Part shown: in pieces, positions 43,412 through 52,348 of the stretch
Layout: each line of letters begins with the position of its first letter
Numbering within the stretch: position 1 is the stretch's first letter
Assembly (NCBI GenBank): GCA_900766135.1
Contig: CAAFUF010000004.1
Coordinates: forward strand, 235,357 to 299,356
Direction: 5' to 3'
From: Paenibacillaceae bacterium
GTDB lineage: Bacteria; Bacillota; Bacilli; Paenibacillales; Paenibacillaceae
DNA: 64,000 nucleotides
Program-made: the position numbers and the translations under genes
Notes under the pieces: model-generated
The model's input: the letters and a program-made list of their open reading frames with translations, nothing else
The model's database searches: none
What the model was told of the DNA's origin: nothing

Positions 43412-43777
43412 ATGCCAAATATGTATGCGCCTTACGGCGGCGCGCCAAACCAAGTTAGCCCGATGGGGCAGGAGCCGATGGGGTACGATCACAAGAAACA
43501 AATGATGGAGATGTGCAAAAAATACCATCACCACCTGATGCAAATGGAAGGCACCGACGGGAAAATGTATGAAGGCATCATCGACGGAATGGACGATGAG
43601 CACGTCTACCTGCTCATTCCGGTCGGAGATATGGATGATCGGGGGTTCGGGTATCCCTACGGCGGTTACCCTTACGGTGGTTTCGGCTACGGTTATCCGC
43701 GTCGATTCCGCCGCTTCATCCGCCGACCGTTCCCGTTTTTCTTCTTCAGAAGCTTCTTCTTCCCGTTTTTCTTCTAA
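43412..43777 (+). CDS. Small Tyr/Gly-rich protein with Arg- and Phe-rich tail, possible spore-coat protein
   Basis: 121 residues starting at an ATG preceded by AAAGGAGGAGTTCAGTCAC. The N-terminal 25 residues are rich in Met, Pro, Tyr and Gly. The centre reads GKMYEGIIDGMDDEHVYLLIP, a small beta-barrel-like motif found in several Bacillus coat-associated proteins. Then come YGGYPYGGFGYGYP, a cluster of six Arg, and a tail of almost only Phe. I do not recognise a named family. Its neighbour facing it is Tgl, the enzyme that crosslinks spore-coat proteins through Gln and Lys, both of which this protein has (QEPMGYDHKKQ). A coat role is an inference from that proximity and composition. Confidence 0.65.
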   Translation: MPNMYAPYGGAPNQVSPMGQEPMGYDHKKQMMEMCKKYHHHLMQMEGTDGKMYEGIIDGMDDEHVYLLIPVGDMDDRGFGYPYGGYPYGGFGYGYPRRFRRFIRRPFPFFFFRSFFFPFFF

Positions 43778-43793
43778 AAAAAAGCGCAAGCCA

Positions 43794-43833
43794 GCAACAA
43801 GGCTTCCCGAAAGAAACGGGAGGCCTTGTTGTC
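43794..43833. terminator. Hairpin between the small coat-like protein and tgl
   Basis: CAACAAGGC/GCCTTGTTG and TTCCCG/CGGGA pair around an A-rich loop, between two convergent genes. The T run is short on both strands, so strength is uncertain. Confidence 0.5.
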
Positions 43834-43858
43834 CTTACGTGTTGCTGGAATCAGCATG

Positions 43859-44653
43859 TTAAGCGTCGTTTTGGGAGCTGCGGCGTCGGTACACGGTGCT
43901 GCCGATCCGGGCATACACGCCCCTCAGGCTGCGGATATGCTCGTAATTGGGATAGATGATCGTATCAAGCAGATAGGCCGATTTCCGGCTGCCGGGTTTT
44001 CTTCGCCGGTTCAGCGCCTCGATGATCCCGGAAGACGAGCGAATGCCGATGCCGTGGCCGTAATAGCGGTCTTCGCCCAGCATGATCACGTTCTCCCCTT
44101 GCCATTCCGGGGTCTCGGGATGATGGTCCGGATTTTTGAAATAGAGAATATCGCCGGGATACGCGCCCAGCCGCAGACTGCCTTGACGAAAACCCAGATC
44201 GCTGTCATACTGCCAATCGTACAGAAGCAGATTGGTGAAATACGTGTTAAACGCCCGGCTGCCGATCTGATCCAGAACGGCTTTATACATCACGATCATC
44301 ATCGCCATCGAGCATTCGAAGCCGTAAAGCGGACCGTTCCGGTAGATGTCCAGGACGGCGTCCGCCGGCGCAGCTCCGGCCCTCAGCCGGAACCCTCCTT
44401 CCTCGGTGCGGTTCCAGTACATCTCATTGCATCGGGATTTGCGGTAGACGGCAAATTGGGCACCGCTCTCATTGAGCGCCAGGGCGGAGTCGACGATGGA
44501 ATTGCGCAAACTCAGTTCAAACAGCAGTTCATCTAATGAGCCGTAACGATAGGGCACCGGGCTTCTTTCTTGAGCCTGCACGATGTCCCGTTGAAACGCA
44601 GGCAACATCATTTGGGATAGTTGCCTTTTATCTTTTGGCGGCAGAAGGATCAA
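43859..44653 (-). CDS. tgl: Protein-glutamine gamma-glutamyltransferase (spore-coat transglutaminase)
   Basis: 264 residues from a TTG start, chosen because AAGGAGGGG lies 7 bases before it. The sequence follows Bacillus Tgl throughout: MILLPPKDKR at the start, LRNSIVDSALALNESG, the active Cys114 in LYGFECSMAMMIVMYKA, and the later GDILYFKNPDH and GENVIMLGEDRYYGHGIG. It forms epsilon-(gamma-glutamyl)-lysine crosslinks between spore-coat proteins late in sporulation. Its presence implies that the organism makes spores. It is expected to be under a mother-cell sigma factor, but I could not identify a promoter with confidence. Confidence 0.93.
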   Translation of the reverse strand: MILLPPKDKRQLSQMMLPAFQRDIVQAQERSPVPYRYGSLDELLFELSLRNSIVDSALALNESGAQFAVYRKSRCNEMYWNRTEEGGFRLRAGAAPADAVLDIYRNGPLYGFECSMAMMIVMYKAVLDQIGSRAFNTYFTNLLLYDWQYDSDLGFRQGSLRLGAYPGDILYFKNPDHHPETPEWQGENVIMLGEDRYYGHGIGIRSSSGIIEALNRRRKPGSRKSAYLLDTIIYPNYEHIRSLRGVYARIGSTVYRRRSSQNDA

Positions 44654-44822
44654 ACCTGTTCCCCTCCTTGTCAATATTCGGGTGAATCTAGGTTAGTGTA
44701 CGTGCGGATGCTTGGTTTGGTGCCCGCCCGTATCGAATCTGCCTATTCCAGAAATGCTAGACGAAGTATGTATAACCTGACGCGGGTACTTAAAGCCCAG
44801 ATCGAGGGGGTGACGCGAACCG

Positions 44823-46769
44823 ATGAACAACCGTCAGAAAGACATTTTACATATGCTGCTTACCGAAACCCGGCCCCACTTGGTGATCCGGGACATCGCC
44901 CTGCACTTTGGCTGCTCGGAGAAAACCATACGCAACGATTTGGATGAAATCGACCGGTATTTGACCGAGGCGTCGAACGCCCGGCTTGTCCGCAAACCCG
45001 GGTTCGGGGTCGCGCTGGACATGGCCGAGCCGGAAAAGGCGGAGATCGCCTCACGGCTGCTCCGGTCCGCCAAACCCAAAGAACAGGGGACGGAAGAGGA
45101 ACGGCTCGTCGCCGTGGCCTATCAGTTGCTGATGGAGACCAAGCCGGTAACGATCCAGGAGCTGTCCGACAAGCACTATACCAGTAAGACCGTCATCAAA
45201 AAAGATTTGGACACCTTGCGGGAATGGCTCGACAAACGGGGCCTGACCGTCGTTTCCAAGCAAAAGGTCGGTATCCTCATCGAGGGGAAAGAACGGGATA
45301 AGCGGGCGGCGTTGTCCAAGCTGTCCCAGCTCACCGGCGAAGCGGGCCAGGCCTTCCTCAAGGATCGGTTTGCCCCTCACGAGCTCGATATCGTGACCCG
45401 GGAGCTCAAACAGCTCGAACTTGATGCGCAGCTTGCATTTACGGACGAAGCGTTCGAAAACCTGCTCATACATACGCTGCTCATGGTTCGGCGGACGAAG
45501 CTGAAGCAGCCGATCATCTTCTCCGAGCAGGAGAAAATCTTTGTCCGCGAGAAACAGGAGTTCCGCTGGACCGGAGCGTTTATCCGTAAGCTGGAGCGCC
45601 TCTTTGCGGTGCGGTTTCCGGAGGACGAGGCCGCTTATCTGACCGCTCATCTTCTAGGCGGGAAAATCCGCTCCCAAGCGCGAATCGAAACGGCGGAGCC
45701 CGGTACGGACTCGGCGGCGGAAACGGCTGAAGCTCGCGGTTTGGCGGAGACGCTCGTTCGGAAGATGTCCGCCTTGACCTGGGTGGATTTTGGCATAGAC
45801 GAGGTCTTGATGGAAGGGCTGCGCATTCATTTATATTCCACGTTGAATCGGTTAAACTATGGACTCTCGGTATCTAACCCGATGCTGCAGGATATCAAGA
45901 AAATGTATCCGTACATGTTCGATATGGTAATTTATGCGGCAAGGGAGTTGAGCGCAGCGTATCCCTTTACTATCCCCGAGGAGGAAGCGGCTTATTTGAC
46001 GCTGCACTTCCAGGCTGCGGTGGAGCGGCTTAGCCAGCCGGCCGAGGATAGGAAGAGAATCGTGACCGTTTGCCATATGGGGGTAGGCATGTCGCAGATT
46101 CTGCGCACCAAGCTGGAGCGGAAGTTCCCTGAGCTGGATGTATTGGATTCCGTTCGGAAGGCCGACCTTCCTGTGTATTTGGCACGTCATTCGGTTGACT
46201 TTATCATTTCCACGATTCCGCTGGAGCAGGTGAACCCCCCCTCCATTACGGTCTCCCCATTGCTGGAAGCCGGCGAAGTACAGAAGATCGCCGCCTTCAT
46301 CGGCAAGCTGGATCAGGAAGCCGGTCATGGCGATCACGCCGGTTCGATTCTAGGCTCGTTCACCCAGCCTTCGCTCGTCTTTCCGCGCCTCTCCATCGGC
46401 CATCGGTTCGAGCTGATCGAACGGATGGCGAACCAATTGGCTGAGCAGGGGTTCGTCGAGAGGGATTACGCGCATCAGGCTTTATTGCGGGAACGGCTCT
46501 CATCCACGACCATCGGCGGCGGCATCGCAATCCCCCATGGCGATCCGAAGCTGATTCGGAAGTCGCGGATCGCCGTCGCCACCTTGCAAGAGCCGCTGGA
46601 ATGGCAGGAAGAGACGGTGTCTATCGTATTTATGCTAGCGCTTGCCCCGCAGGAGCAAGAAATGATGAAAAAACTGTTCCAGCGCTTGTCTCTGCTAAGT
46701 GAACAGCCTTCGACGGTCGAGCGGTTAGTGCGGGCGCAAACCCCCGAGGAACTCCTTGGCAGCTTATAG
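44823..46769 (+). CDS. PRD-containing transcriptional regulator (MtlR/BglG-type) with EIIB and EIIA modules
   Basis: 648 residues. Two N-terminal helix-turn-helix domains (LVIRDIALHFGCSEKTIRNDL; VTIQELSDKHYTSKTVIKKDL) are followed by two PTS-regulation domains with His in IHTLLMVRR, TAHLLGG, LRIHLYSTL and YLTLHFQ. An EIIB-like domain (VCHMGVGMSQIL, with Cys) and a C-terminal EIIA-fructose-like domain (TTIGGGIAIPHGDP, with His) complete it. PTS proteins and HPr phosphorylate these sites so that the regulator is active when its sugar is present and glucose absent. It is encoded 118 bp before, and in line with, a fructose-type PTS permease, its likely target. Confidence 0.92.
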   Translation: MNNRQKDILHMLLTETRPHLVIRDIALHFGCSEKTIRNDLDEIDRYLTEASNARLVRKPGFGVALDMAEPEKAEIASRLLRSAKPKEQGTEEERLVAVAYQLLMETKPVTIQELSDKHYTSKTVIKKDLDTLREWLDKRGLTVVSKQKVGILIEGKERDKRAALSKLSQLTGEAGQAFLKDRFAPHELDIVTRELKQLELDAQLAFTDEAFENLLIHTLLMVRRTKLKQPIIFSEQEKIFVREKQEFRWTGAFIRKLERLFAVRFPEDEAAYLTAHLLGGKIRSQARIETAEPGTDSAAETAEARGLAETLVRKMSALTWVDFGIDEVLMEGLRIHLYSTLNRLNYGLSVSNPMLQDIKKMYPYMFDMVIYAARELSAAYPFTIPEEEAAYLTLHFQAAVERLSQPAEDRKRIVTVCHMGVGMSQILRTKLERKFPELDVLDSVRKADLPVYLARHSVDFIISTIPLEQVNPPSITVSPLLEAGEVQKIAAFIGKLDQEAGHGDHAGSILGSFTQPSLVFPRLSIGHRFELIERMANQLAEQGFVERDYAHQALLRERLSSTTIGGGIAIPHGDPKLIRKSRIAVATLQEPLEWQEETVSIVFMLALAPQEQEMMKKLFQRLSLLSEQPSTVERLVRAQTPEELLGSL

Positions 46770-46830
46770 CGATATAATCCGGTTTTTCCGGAACTTGCGG
46801 TAATCTAAAGTTCTTTTCCGCCGTTTTTTT

Positions 46831-46861
46831 TACGATAAAATGGGTGATGTAAACGATTTCG
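46831..46861 (+). promoter_or_regulatory. Promoter with overlapping cre-like site before the PTS permease gene
   Basis: A -10-like GATAAAAT (46834-46841) lies after a T-rich stretch; TGTAAACGATTTCG (46848-46861) matches the CcpA cre consensus at 12 of 14 positions. The cre would lie over the transcription start, a repressing position. Confidence 0.5.
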
Positions 46862-46887
46862 ATTTTGGAATACGGGAGGAAAAATCC

Positions 46888-48855
46888 ATGAAATTATTGG
46901 CGATTACCTCATGTCCCAACGGGATTGCCCATACGTACATGGCGGCGGAAAATTTGCAAAAAGCCGCCGACAAGCTAGGCATAGAGATGAAGGTCGAGAC
47001 GCAGGGCTCGATCGGGGTAGAAAACCAGTTCACCGCTGACGATATCCGTCAGGCGGACGGCATTATCATCGCCGCCGATAAATCGGTAGACAAAAGCCGG
47101 TTCGTCGGCAAGAAATTGATTGCCGTCGGCGTGCAGGAAGGCATTCGGAATCCCGAAGCGCTGATCAAACGGATGATTCGCGGAGAAGCGCCGGTATACC
47201 AAGGACAAGGCGGCGGTGAAGGCACGCCGGCGAAGCAGACCGGCGCCAAGCAGCAAAACGCTTTTTATCGTCACCTGATGAGCGGCGTCTCGTACATGAT
47301 TCCGTTTATCGTCGTGGGCGGTCTCCTGATCGCCATCGCCCTTTCGATCGGCGGCGTACCGACGCCGGGCGGCCTGCAAATTCCCGAGGACTCGTTCTGG
47401 AAAACGATCGAGAAGCTGGGAGCCGCGTCCTTTACGTTTATGGTCCCGGTATTGGCCGGTTTCATCGCATTCAGTATCGCCGACCGGCCGGGTCTGGCTC
47501 CCGGGATTATCGGCGGTTTTATCGCCGCCAATGGCAGCTTCTACGGCAGCGAAGCCGGCGCCGGGTTCATCGGCGGGATCATCGCCGGCTTCCTGGCCGG
47601 TTACGTTGCGCTATGGATCAAGAAGTGGAAGGTGCCGAAGGCGATCCATCCGATCATGCCGATCATCATCATTCCAGTCCTCTCTTCGTTAATTGTCGGT
47701 TTGGCCTTCATTTATTTGCTCGGCGGCCCGATCGCCCAGATATTCGAATCCCTGACGAGCTGGCTTGCCAGCATGCAGGGAGCCAGCTCGATTCTGCTGG
47801 CGCTGATTCTCGGGGCCATGATCTCCTTCGACATGGGCGGTCCTGTCAACAAAGTGGCGTTTATGTTCGGCTCCGCGATGATCGCGGAGGGCAACTATCA
47901 AATCATGGGTCCGATCGCCGTTGCGATCTGTATTCCTCCGATCGGGCTGGGTCTGGCCACGTTCTTGTTCAAACGCAAGTTCCATAATGCGGAACGGGAA
48001 TCGGGAAAAGCCGCCTTTACCATGGGCTTGTTCGGGATTACCGAGGGCGCGATTCCGTTCGCCTCGCAAGACCCGCTGCGCGTCATTCCCAGCATCATGG
48101 TCGGCTCGATGGCCGGTTCCGTGCTTGCCATGCTGGGAGGCGTCGGCGACCGTGTCGCTCATGGGGGGCCCATCGTTGCCGTGCTTGGCGCCGTTGACAA
48201 TATCCTCATGTTCTTCGTGGCCGTCATTGTCGGCTCCATTGTTACCGCGTTGATGATCAAGCTGTTAAAGAAAGATCAGGTTGAATCTCAGCTTGCAGGG
48301 GCAAGCGCTGCGGAGGAGGCAGCTCCGGCCGTTGAAACGCCGCATTCAAGCCCTGTTCGTCCGACGAGCATGCCCGTTGCCGAAACCCAACGTCCGGTGA
48401 GCAAACTAACCGATATCATCAGCCTGGATCTGATCGAACCGTCCCTGTCCGCCTCGACGCGCGACGGAATCATCGACGAAATGATCGCTAAGCTGAACGC
48501 CGATGGGGTGCTGACTTCCTCGGCCGAGTTCAAAGAGGCGATTCTGAAGCGCGAGCAGGAAAGCTCTACCGGCATCGGCATGAACGTTGCCGTGCCGCAC
48601 GGGAAATCGGCGGCCGTACGGAAGCCCCGGGTCGTATTCGGAATGAAGCCGGAAGGCGTCGATTGGAGCAGTGCGGACGGTTCGCCCGCGAAGTTAATCT
48701 TCATGATCGCCGTACCCGCCGAAAACAAAGGCAACGAGCATTTGAAGATCCTGCAAATGCTGTCCCGCAAGCTGATGGATGACGGATTCCGCGAGCAATT
48801 GCTGCAAGTGAAATCGAAACAGGAAGCCTATCAACTGCTGGATCAAATCCATTAA
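46888..48855 (+). CDS. PTS fructose-type permease, EIIBCA in one chain
   Basis: 655 residues from the ATG encoding MKLLAITSCP, preceded by GGGAGGAAAAATCC. The order is EIIB (1-100, phospho-Cys in AITSCPNGIAHTYMAAE), EIIC (about 130-455, eight or so spans), then EIIA (about 500-655, phospho-His in NVAVPHGKSAAV). The EIIC has the family pattern GGFIAANGSFYGSEAGAGF. It takes up and phosphorylates a hexose or hexitol of the fructose-mannitol group at the cell membrane. No kinase such as 1-phosphofructokinase is adjacent. It is downstream of, and probably activated by, the PRD regulator at 44823-46769. Confidence 0.92.
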   Translation: MKLLAITSCPNGIAHTYMAAENLQKAADKLGIEMKVETQGSIGVENQFTADDIRQADGIIIAADKSVDKSRFVGKKLIAVGVQEGIRNPEALIKRMIRGEAPVYQGQGGGEGTPAKQTGAKQQNAFYRHLMSGVSYMIPFIVVGGLLIAIALSIGGVPTPGGLQIPEDSFWKTIEKLGAASFTFMVPVLAGFIAFSIADRPGLAPGIIGGFIAANGSFYGSEAGAGFIGGIIAGFLAGYVALWIKKWKVPKAIHPIMPIIIIPVLSSLIVGLAFIYLLGGPIAQIFESLTSWLASMQGASSILLALILGAMISFDMGGPVNKVAFMFGSAMIAEGNYQIMGPIAVAICIPPIGLGLATFLFKRKFHNAERESGKAAFTMGLFGITEGAIPFASQDPLRVIPSIMVGSMAGSVLAMLGGVGDRVAHGGPIVAVLGAVDNILMFFVAVIVGSIVTALMIKLLKKDQVESQLAGASAAEEAAPAVETPHSSPVRPTSMPVAETQRPVSKLTDIISLDLIEPSLSASTRDGIIDEMIAKLNADGVLTSSAEFKEAILKREQESSTGIGMNVAVPHGKSAAVRKPRVVFGMKPEGVDWSSADGSPAKLIFMIAVPAENKGNEHLKILQMLSRKLMDDGFREQLLQVKSKQEAYQLLDQIH

Positions 48856-48862
48856 TTAAAAT

Positions 48863-48909
48863 AGCAAGGTCCCCCGAAGCCGTCGTGACGGACTTCGGGG
48901 GACCTTGCT
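48863..48909. terminator. Bidirectional terminator between PTS permease and pyruvate kinase genes
   Basis: AGCAAGGTCCCCCGAAG pairs perfectly with its complement at 48893-48909. The plus strand ends in TCTTTCT and the minus strand in TATTTTAATT, serving both convergent genes. Confidence 0.9.
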
Positions 48910-48914
48910 TCTTT

Positions 48915-50330
48915 CTATGCCTGTTGGATTTGAATCAGGTTTGTCGTTCCCGCTTGACCCAGCGGCAATCCGGCCGAGAAGACCACGGTATCGCCTTCCT
49001 GAACGTAACCCGAACGGCGGGCGCTGTCGATCGCCGAGGCCAGCATCTCGTCCGTCGTCGTAACCGAGCCGCCCAAATAAGGGAATACCCCGGATAACAG
49101 GATTAACTTGGTCAACACATGCGGGTGATGGGCAATCGCCAGAATCGGCGCCTTCGGCCGGTATTTCGAGACCATTCTGGCCGTAAACCCGCTCTCGGTA
49201 GACGTGATGATCACTTTGGCGTTCAACTCCAGAGAAGCGCTGACCGCCCCTTGGCTGATGATCTCCGTAATATTGGTGCCATGCAGCGTTCTCCTCCGAT
49301 TGAATGCCTCCCCGTAATCAATCATGGATTCGGCCTTGCGCGCGACGGCGGCCATGGTCCGTACCGCCTCGACCGGATATTTCCCGGCCGCCGATTCGCC
49401 GGACAACATCACAACATCCGCTCCTTGCATCACGGCGTTGTACACGTCGCTGACTTCCGCCCGCGTCGGACGCGGATTGACCTGCATCGACTCCAGCATA
49501 TGCGTGGCAACGATAACCGGCTTCCCGGCCAGGTTGCATTTGTCGATCATTTCCTTCTGAAGCATCGGCACTTCCTCAACCGGAATTTCCACCCCCAGAT
49601 CGCCGCGCGCGACCATGATGCCGTCCGAGGCTTCGATGATATCCTCCAGATCGTCCACGCCTTCTTCGTTTTCGATCTTGGAGATGATCTGGACATGCCC
49701 TCCGTTGTTCTCCTGCAATATCCGCCGAACCTCACGGATGTCATCGCCTTTGCGGACAAACGATACCGCGATCATCTCGACCCCGTTCTCCAAGCCAAAA
49801 TGGAGATGTCGGATATCGCGCTCCGTCACGCCAGGCAGCGTCGTATGGATTCCCGGCAGATTGACGCCCTTGTTTGGCTTCAGTTTCCCTCCGTTGACGA
49901 TGCGGCAGCGAACTTCGTCACCCTCGGCTGACATTACGCGCAGCTCAATCAATCCATCGTCGATCAGGATCCGGTCATTTGCCTTCACCACCTGGGGCAA
50001 TTCGGGGTAGTTGACCGAGATCTTTGCTGCATCTCCGGCTAACGGCTCCGTCGTAAGGACAATCTCCTCCCCGGCAATCAGTTCGCAGGAAGCTTCCCGC
50101 AATTTGCCGATTCGTACCTCCGGCCCTTTGATATCCATCATGATGGGCACAAAGGTATGCAATTCTTGCGCGGCTTGCCGTACCCGCTGAATGCGGGCCA
50201 CATGCTCCTCCAGTTCGCCATGGGCCATATTCAGCCGGCCGACCGTCATCCCGGCTTGAATCATTTCCTTCAGCACGGAAACCGAATCGCAGGCAGGGCC
50301 TAATGTACAGATGATTTTTGTCCGAAGCAC
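48915..50330 (-). CDS. pyk: Pyruvate kinase, short form
   Basis: 471 residues from a GTG start, chosen because GGGAGGTACCAAG lies before it. It transfers phosphate from phosphoenolpyruvate to ADP in the last step of glycolysis. Family features are RTKIICTLGPACDS, the active-site Lys in IISKIENEEG, MVARGDLGVEIP and ATHMLESMQVNPRPTRAEVSD. It ends after the C-terminal allosteric domain and lacks the extra PEP-utiliser-like domain of Bacillus Pyk (about 585 residues). A second, longer Pyk may exist elsewhere. It faces the PTS gene across a shared terminator and is divergent from the ArsR gene. Confidence 0.95.
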   Translation of the reverse strand: MLRTKIICTLGPACDSVSVLKEMIQAGMTVGRLNMAHGELEEHVARIQRVRQAAQELHTFVPIMMDIKGPEVRIGKLREASCELIAGEEIVLTTEPLAGDAAKISVNYPELPQVVKANDRILIDDGLIELRVMSAEGDEVRCRIVNGGKLKPNKGVNLPGIHTTLPGVTERDIRHLHFGLENGVEMIAVSFVRKGDDIREVRRILQENNGGHVQIISKIENEEGVDDLEDIIEASDGIMVARGDLGVEIPVEEVPMLQKEMIDKCNLAGKPVIVATHMLESMQVNPRPTRAEVSDVYNAVMQGADVVMLSGESAAGKYPVEAVRTMAAVARKAESMIDYGEAFNRRRTLHGTNITEIISQGAVSASLELNAKVIITSTESGFTARMVSKYRPKAPILAIAHHPHVLTKLILLSGVFPYLGGSVTTTDEMLASAIDSARRSGYVQEGDTVVFSAGLPLGQAGTTNLIQIQQA

Positions 50331-50399
50331 CTTGGTACCTCCCTTAGTCTCGTTTAGGTTAGTATGCATCAAGTTGCAAAAAATCAGTTCATATTTTTT

Positions 50400-50441
50400 A
50401 TATTCCTATACTGGAATATTTCCGTTTCATTAAGGTATACT
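50400..50441 (+). promoter_or_regulatory. Inverted-repeat operator and promoter of the ArsR-type gene
   Basis: ATATTCC and GGAATAT form a perfect inverted repeat with a 6-base spacer (50400-50419), a form used by ArsR-family repressors. A -10 TATACT (50436-50441) follows and the repeat covers the -35 region, so self-repression is likely. The site also lies in the divergent region with pyk. Confidence 0.55.
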
Positions 50442-50459
50442 TTATCCAAGGAAGTGAGA

Positions 50460-50789
50460 ATGATGAACACTGCAACTTTGAGTGCGCTTGCCGAACCCCA
50501 TCGTCTGGAGATGGTCGAATTGCTGCGATACGGCCCCTTGACCGTGGGCGAAATCGCGGACCGGCTCCAAGTCCGGCAACCCCAGGTATCGAAGCATTTG
50601 AAGGTGCTGAACGAAGCCCGCATCGTCGAGGTTCAACCCGTCGCGAATCGCCGGATTTACCGGCTTCGGCCCGAGCCCCTGCAGGAGCTGGACGAGTGGA
50701 TCGCTTCGTTCCGAAACCTATGGGAAGCCCGCTTCGACCGGCTTGACGAATACTTGCAGGAAATGCAAAACCCGGATGGATCAAGCTAG
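50460..50789 (+). CDS. ArsR-family winged-helix regulator
   Basis: 109 residues from the first of two ATG codons, preceded by GGAAGTGAGA. The winged helix-turn-helix spans residues 5-80: ALAEPHRLEMVELLRYG, TVGEIADRLQVRQPQVSKHLKVL and the wing VQPVANRRIYRL. There is no Cys pair for metal. It belongs to the non-metal group often seen with SRPBCC or transport genes. It is likely autoregulated by the inverted repeat in its promoter. It overlaps the convergent YedF-like gene by 9 bp. Confidence 0.85.
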   Translation: MMNTATLSALAEPHRLEMVELLRYGPLTVGEIADRLQVRQPQVSKHLKVLNEARIVEVQPVANRRIYRLRPEPLQELDEWIASFRNLWEARFDRLDEYLQEMQNPDGSS

Positions 50790-51125
50790 CGTCAGGACCT
50801 CATATTGTGCGGCCAATTCCATGAAATGCCCCATGCTGGATACCTCTCCGGCCGCAAGTTGATCCTGGATGCCGTAATAATTCACACAGGTGCCGCACGC
50901 CAACACCGGAACGCCGCGGTTTGCCAGCTCTTTCAGGTGCAGCGAAGCAAACGACTGCTCCGTCAGGGCGAGTACTCCCCGATTTACGCAAAACACCGCC
51001 GCCGGAAGTTGTTCCTGCTCCCGTTGCTTCAACAACGTCAGGAACGTTTCCAGCAGCTGCGTCCCAAGCTCCGGGTCGCCGTTTCCCAAGCTGTCGGTGG
51101 TCAGAAAGACGACTTTACGGTTCAA
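50781..51125 (-). CDS. DsrE/YedF-like sulfur-relay protein (C-terminal domain only)
   Basis: 114 residues that match the C-terminal DsrE-type half of YedF: KVVFLTTDSLGNGDPELGTQLLETFL, FCVNRGVLALTE and VLACGTCVNYYG. In YedF proteins this half follows a TusA-like domain and is linked to selenium or sulfur transfer; here the TusA half is absent. The two Cys in CGTC could carry persulfide. Its ATG overlaps the stop of the threonine-aldolase-like gene by 4 bp, so the two are coupled. Function with that enzyme is not established. Confidence 0.7.
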   Translation of the reverse strand: MNRKVVFLTTDSLGNGDPELGTQLLETFLTLLKQREQEQLPAAVFCVNRGVLALTEQSFASLHLKELANRGVPVLACGTCVNYYGIQDQLAAGEVSSMGHFMELAAQYEVLTLA

Positions 51126-52237
51126 AACGATTCACCTCTCAGCTTTTGATCAAGCAGCTCAAACGTCAATTGCAGCCGGTCCTTCGGCACCTCGCCATAG
51201 CGATCCCCGATGCTTACCTCAAATGTGCAGACCCGATCCGCCTTTTCCTTGACTGCAGGCGTTAAGCCAACCCCGGTTTCGCGGTAGACCTCGATCAGAA
51301 TGTGCTCCAGCCGTTCCTTAGGAATATCCGCATGGACGTGGAACATGTTTGACACCGGGACGTCCGGTACGGTCTTCAAAAGATGGCACCGGTTATACAA
51401 ACCGGAGAGCTCCTGCGCCTGCCGGTAAAACAAATCCATCTTCCCGATGCGTTGCTCATAGTAGTAATCCGCACTCAAAAAATACGGATACAAGCTGATC
51501 AGATCGCCGCCGTGCCGTCTTTTCCACACCTTGGATTCCTTCGTAAACTCCGGTTCTCCGGCCAATATCGCCCCCGCGATCCCGCCGATGCCTTTGTAAA
51601 AAGAGATATAGACGCTGTCGAATAAGGCGCAAACCTCCGCCGCGGTTTTCTGATAGAAGGGGAGGATTTCGAACAGCCGGGCCCCGTCCAAATGCAGCTT
51701 TATGCCTTTCTCGCGGCAGTAGCCGGAAATGGCCGCAAGTTCCTCAAACGGCGGCAGCTGGCCGCCGATCTCGCGCTGCGGCAGCTCCAATAGCAGACAC
51801 GAGACGTCCTCGGGCAGGCGCTGAACGTCCTTCAGCCCGATTAAACGGTCCTTGTCCGCCAGGAGAATCGGCTCGATCCCGTGCAACTCCTTTAAGCCGT
51901 CTTCCTCGTGAATCTCCAGATGGCATAGAGGGTGATACGCTACGCGTTTCGTCCCTTTACGGTCGCTCCAGATTCGCAGAGCAATTTGCTGAGCCATCGT
52001 GCCGCTGGGGAAAAACACGGCCGAGGCCTTGCCAAGCACCCCGGCCATTTTCGCCTCGAAAGCTTCCAAGGCATGTCCGTTCCCGTACATATCGCTGTCC
52101 AGTTGCCCGTCGATTGCGGCAAAAGCCTGCTTCAGCACCTCCACATTCCGTTTGCCGTGGCCTCCCACCTGATAAACCGTCCGGTCAAATGCCGTCTTCA
52201 GCGTTTTCTTGTCCGTGATTCCTTCGTTTCCGTACAT
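51122..52237 (-). CDS. Beta-eliminating lyase / threonine aldolase-like PLP enzyme
   Basis: 371 residues from the ATG encoding MYGNEGITDKK; a start eight codons earlier lacks a ribosome site. The fold is PLP type I: AVFFPSGTMAQQIALRIW near the cofactor, LHLDGARLFEILPF with the cofactor Asp, and the Schiff-base Lys in YISFYKGIGGIAGAIL. It resembles low-specificity L-threonine aldolase and tryptophanase-like lyases, which cleave beta-hydroxy or beta-substituted amino acids. The downstream coupled DsrE/YedF-like gene hints at sulfur or selenium amino-acid metabolism, as an inference only. Confidence 0.82.
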   Translation of the reverse strand: MYGNEGITDKKTLKTAFDRTVYQVGGHGKRNVEVLKQAFAAIDGQLDSDMYGNGHALEAFEAKMAGVLGKASAVFFPSGTMAQQIALRIWSDRKGTKRVAYHPLCHLEIHEEDGLKELHGIEPILLADKDRLIGLKDVQRLPEDVSCLLLELPQREIGGQLPPFEELAAISGYCREKGIKLHLDGARLFEILPFYQKTAAEVCALFDSVYISFYKGIGGIAGAILAGEPEFTKESKVWKRRHGGDLISLYPYFLSADYYYEQRIGKMDLFYRQAQELSGLYNRCHLLKTVPDVPVSNMFHVHADIPKERLEHILIEVYRETGVGLTPAVKEKADRVCTFEVSIGDRYGEVPKDRLQLTFELLDQKLRGESF

Positions 52238-52348
52238 CGATCCTCGCCGCTCCTCTCCCATGCTGTCTGTATAAACTGTGAATTCATGCTTATTATAGCT
52301 CGATTCGGAGCAGGAATCGATGTTCGCTTGGTCGCATTTGTTGCCTCA

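Noticed and set aside
44621..44947. 108-codon frame covering the tgl-PRD regulator gap
   Set aside because: It runs into the regulator gene in another frame and has no ribosome site or family likeness.
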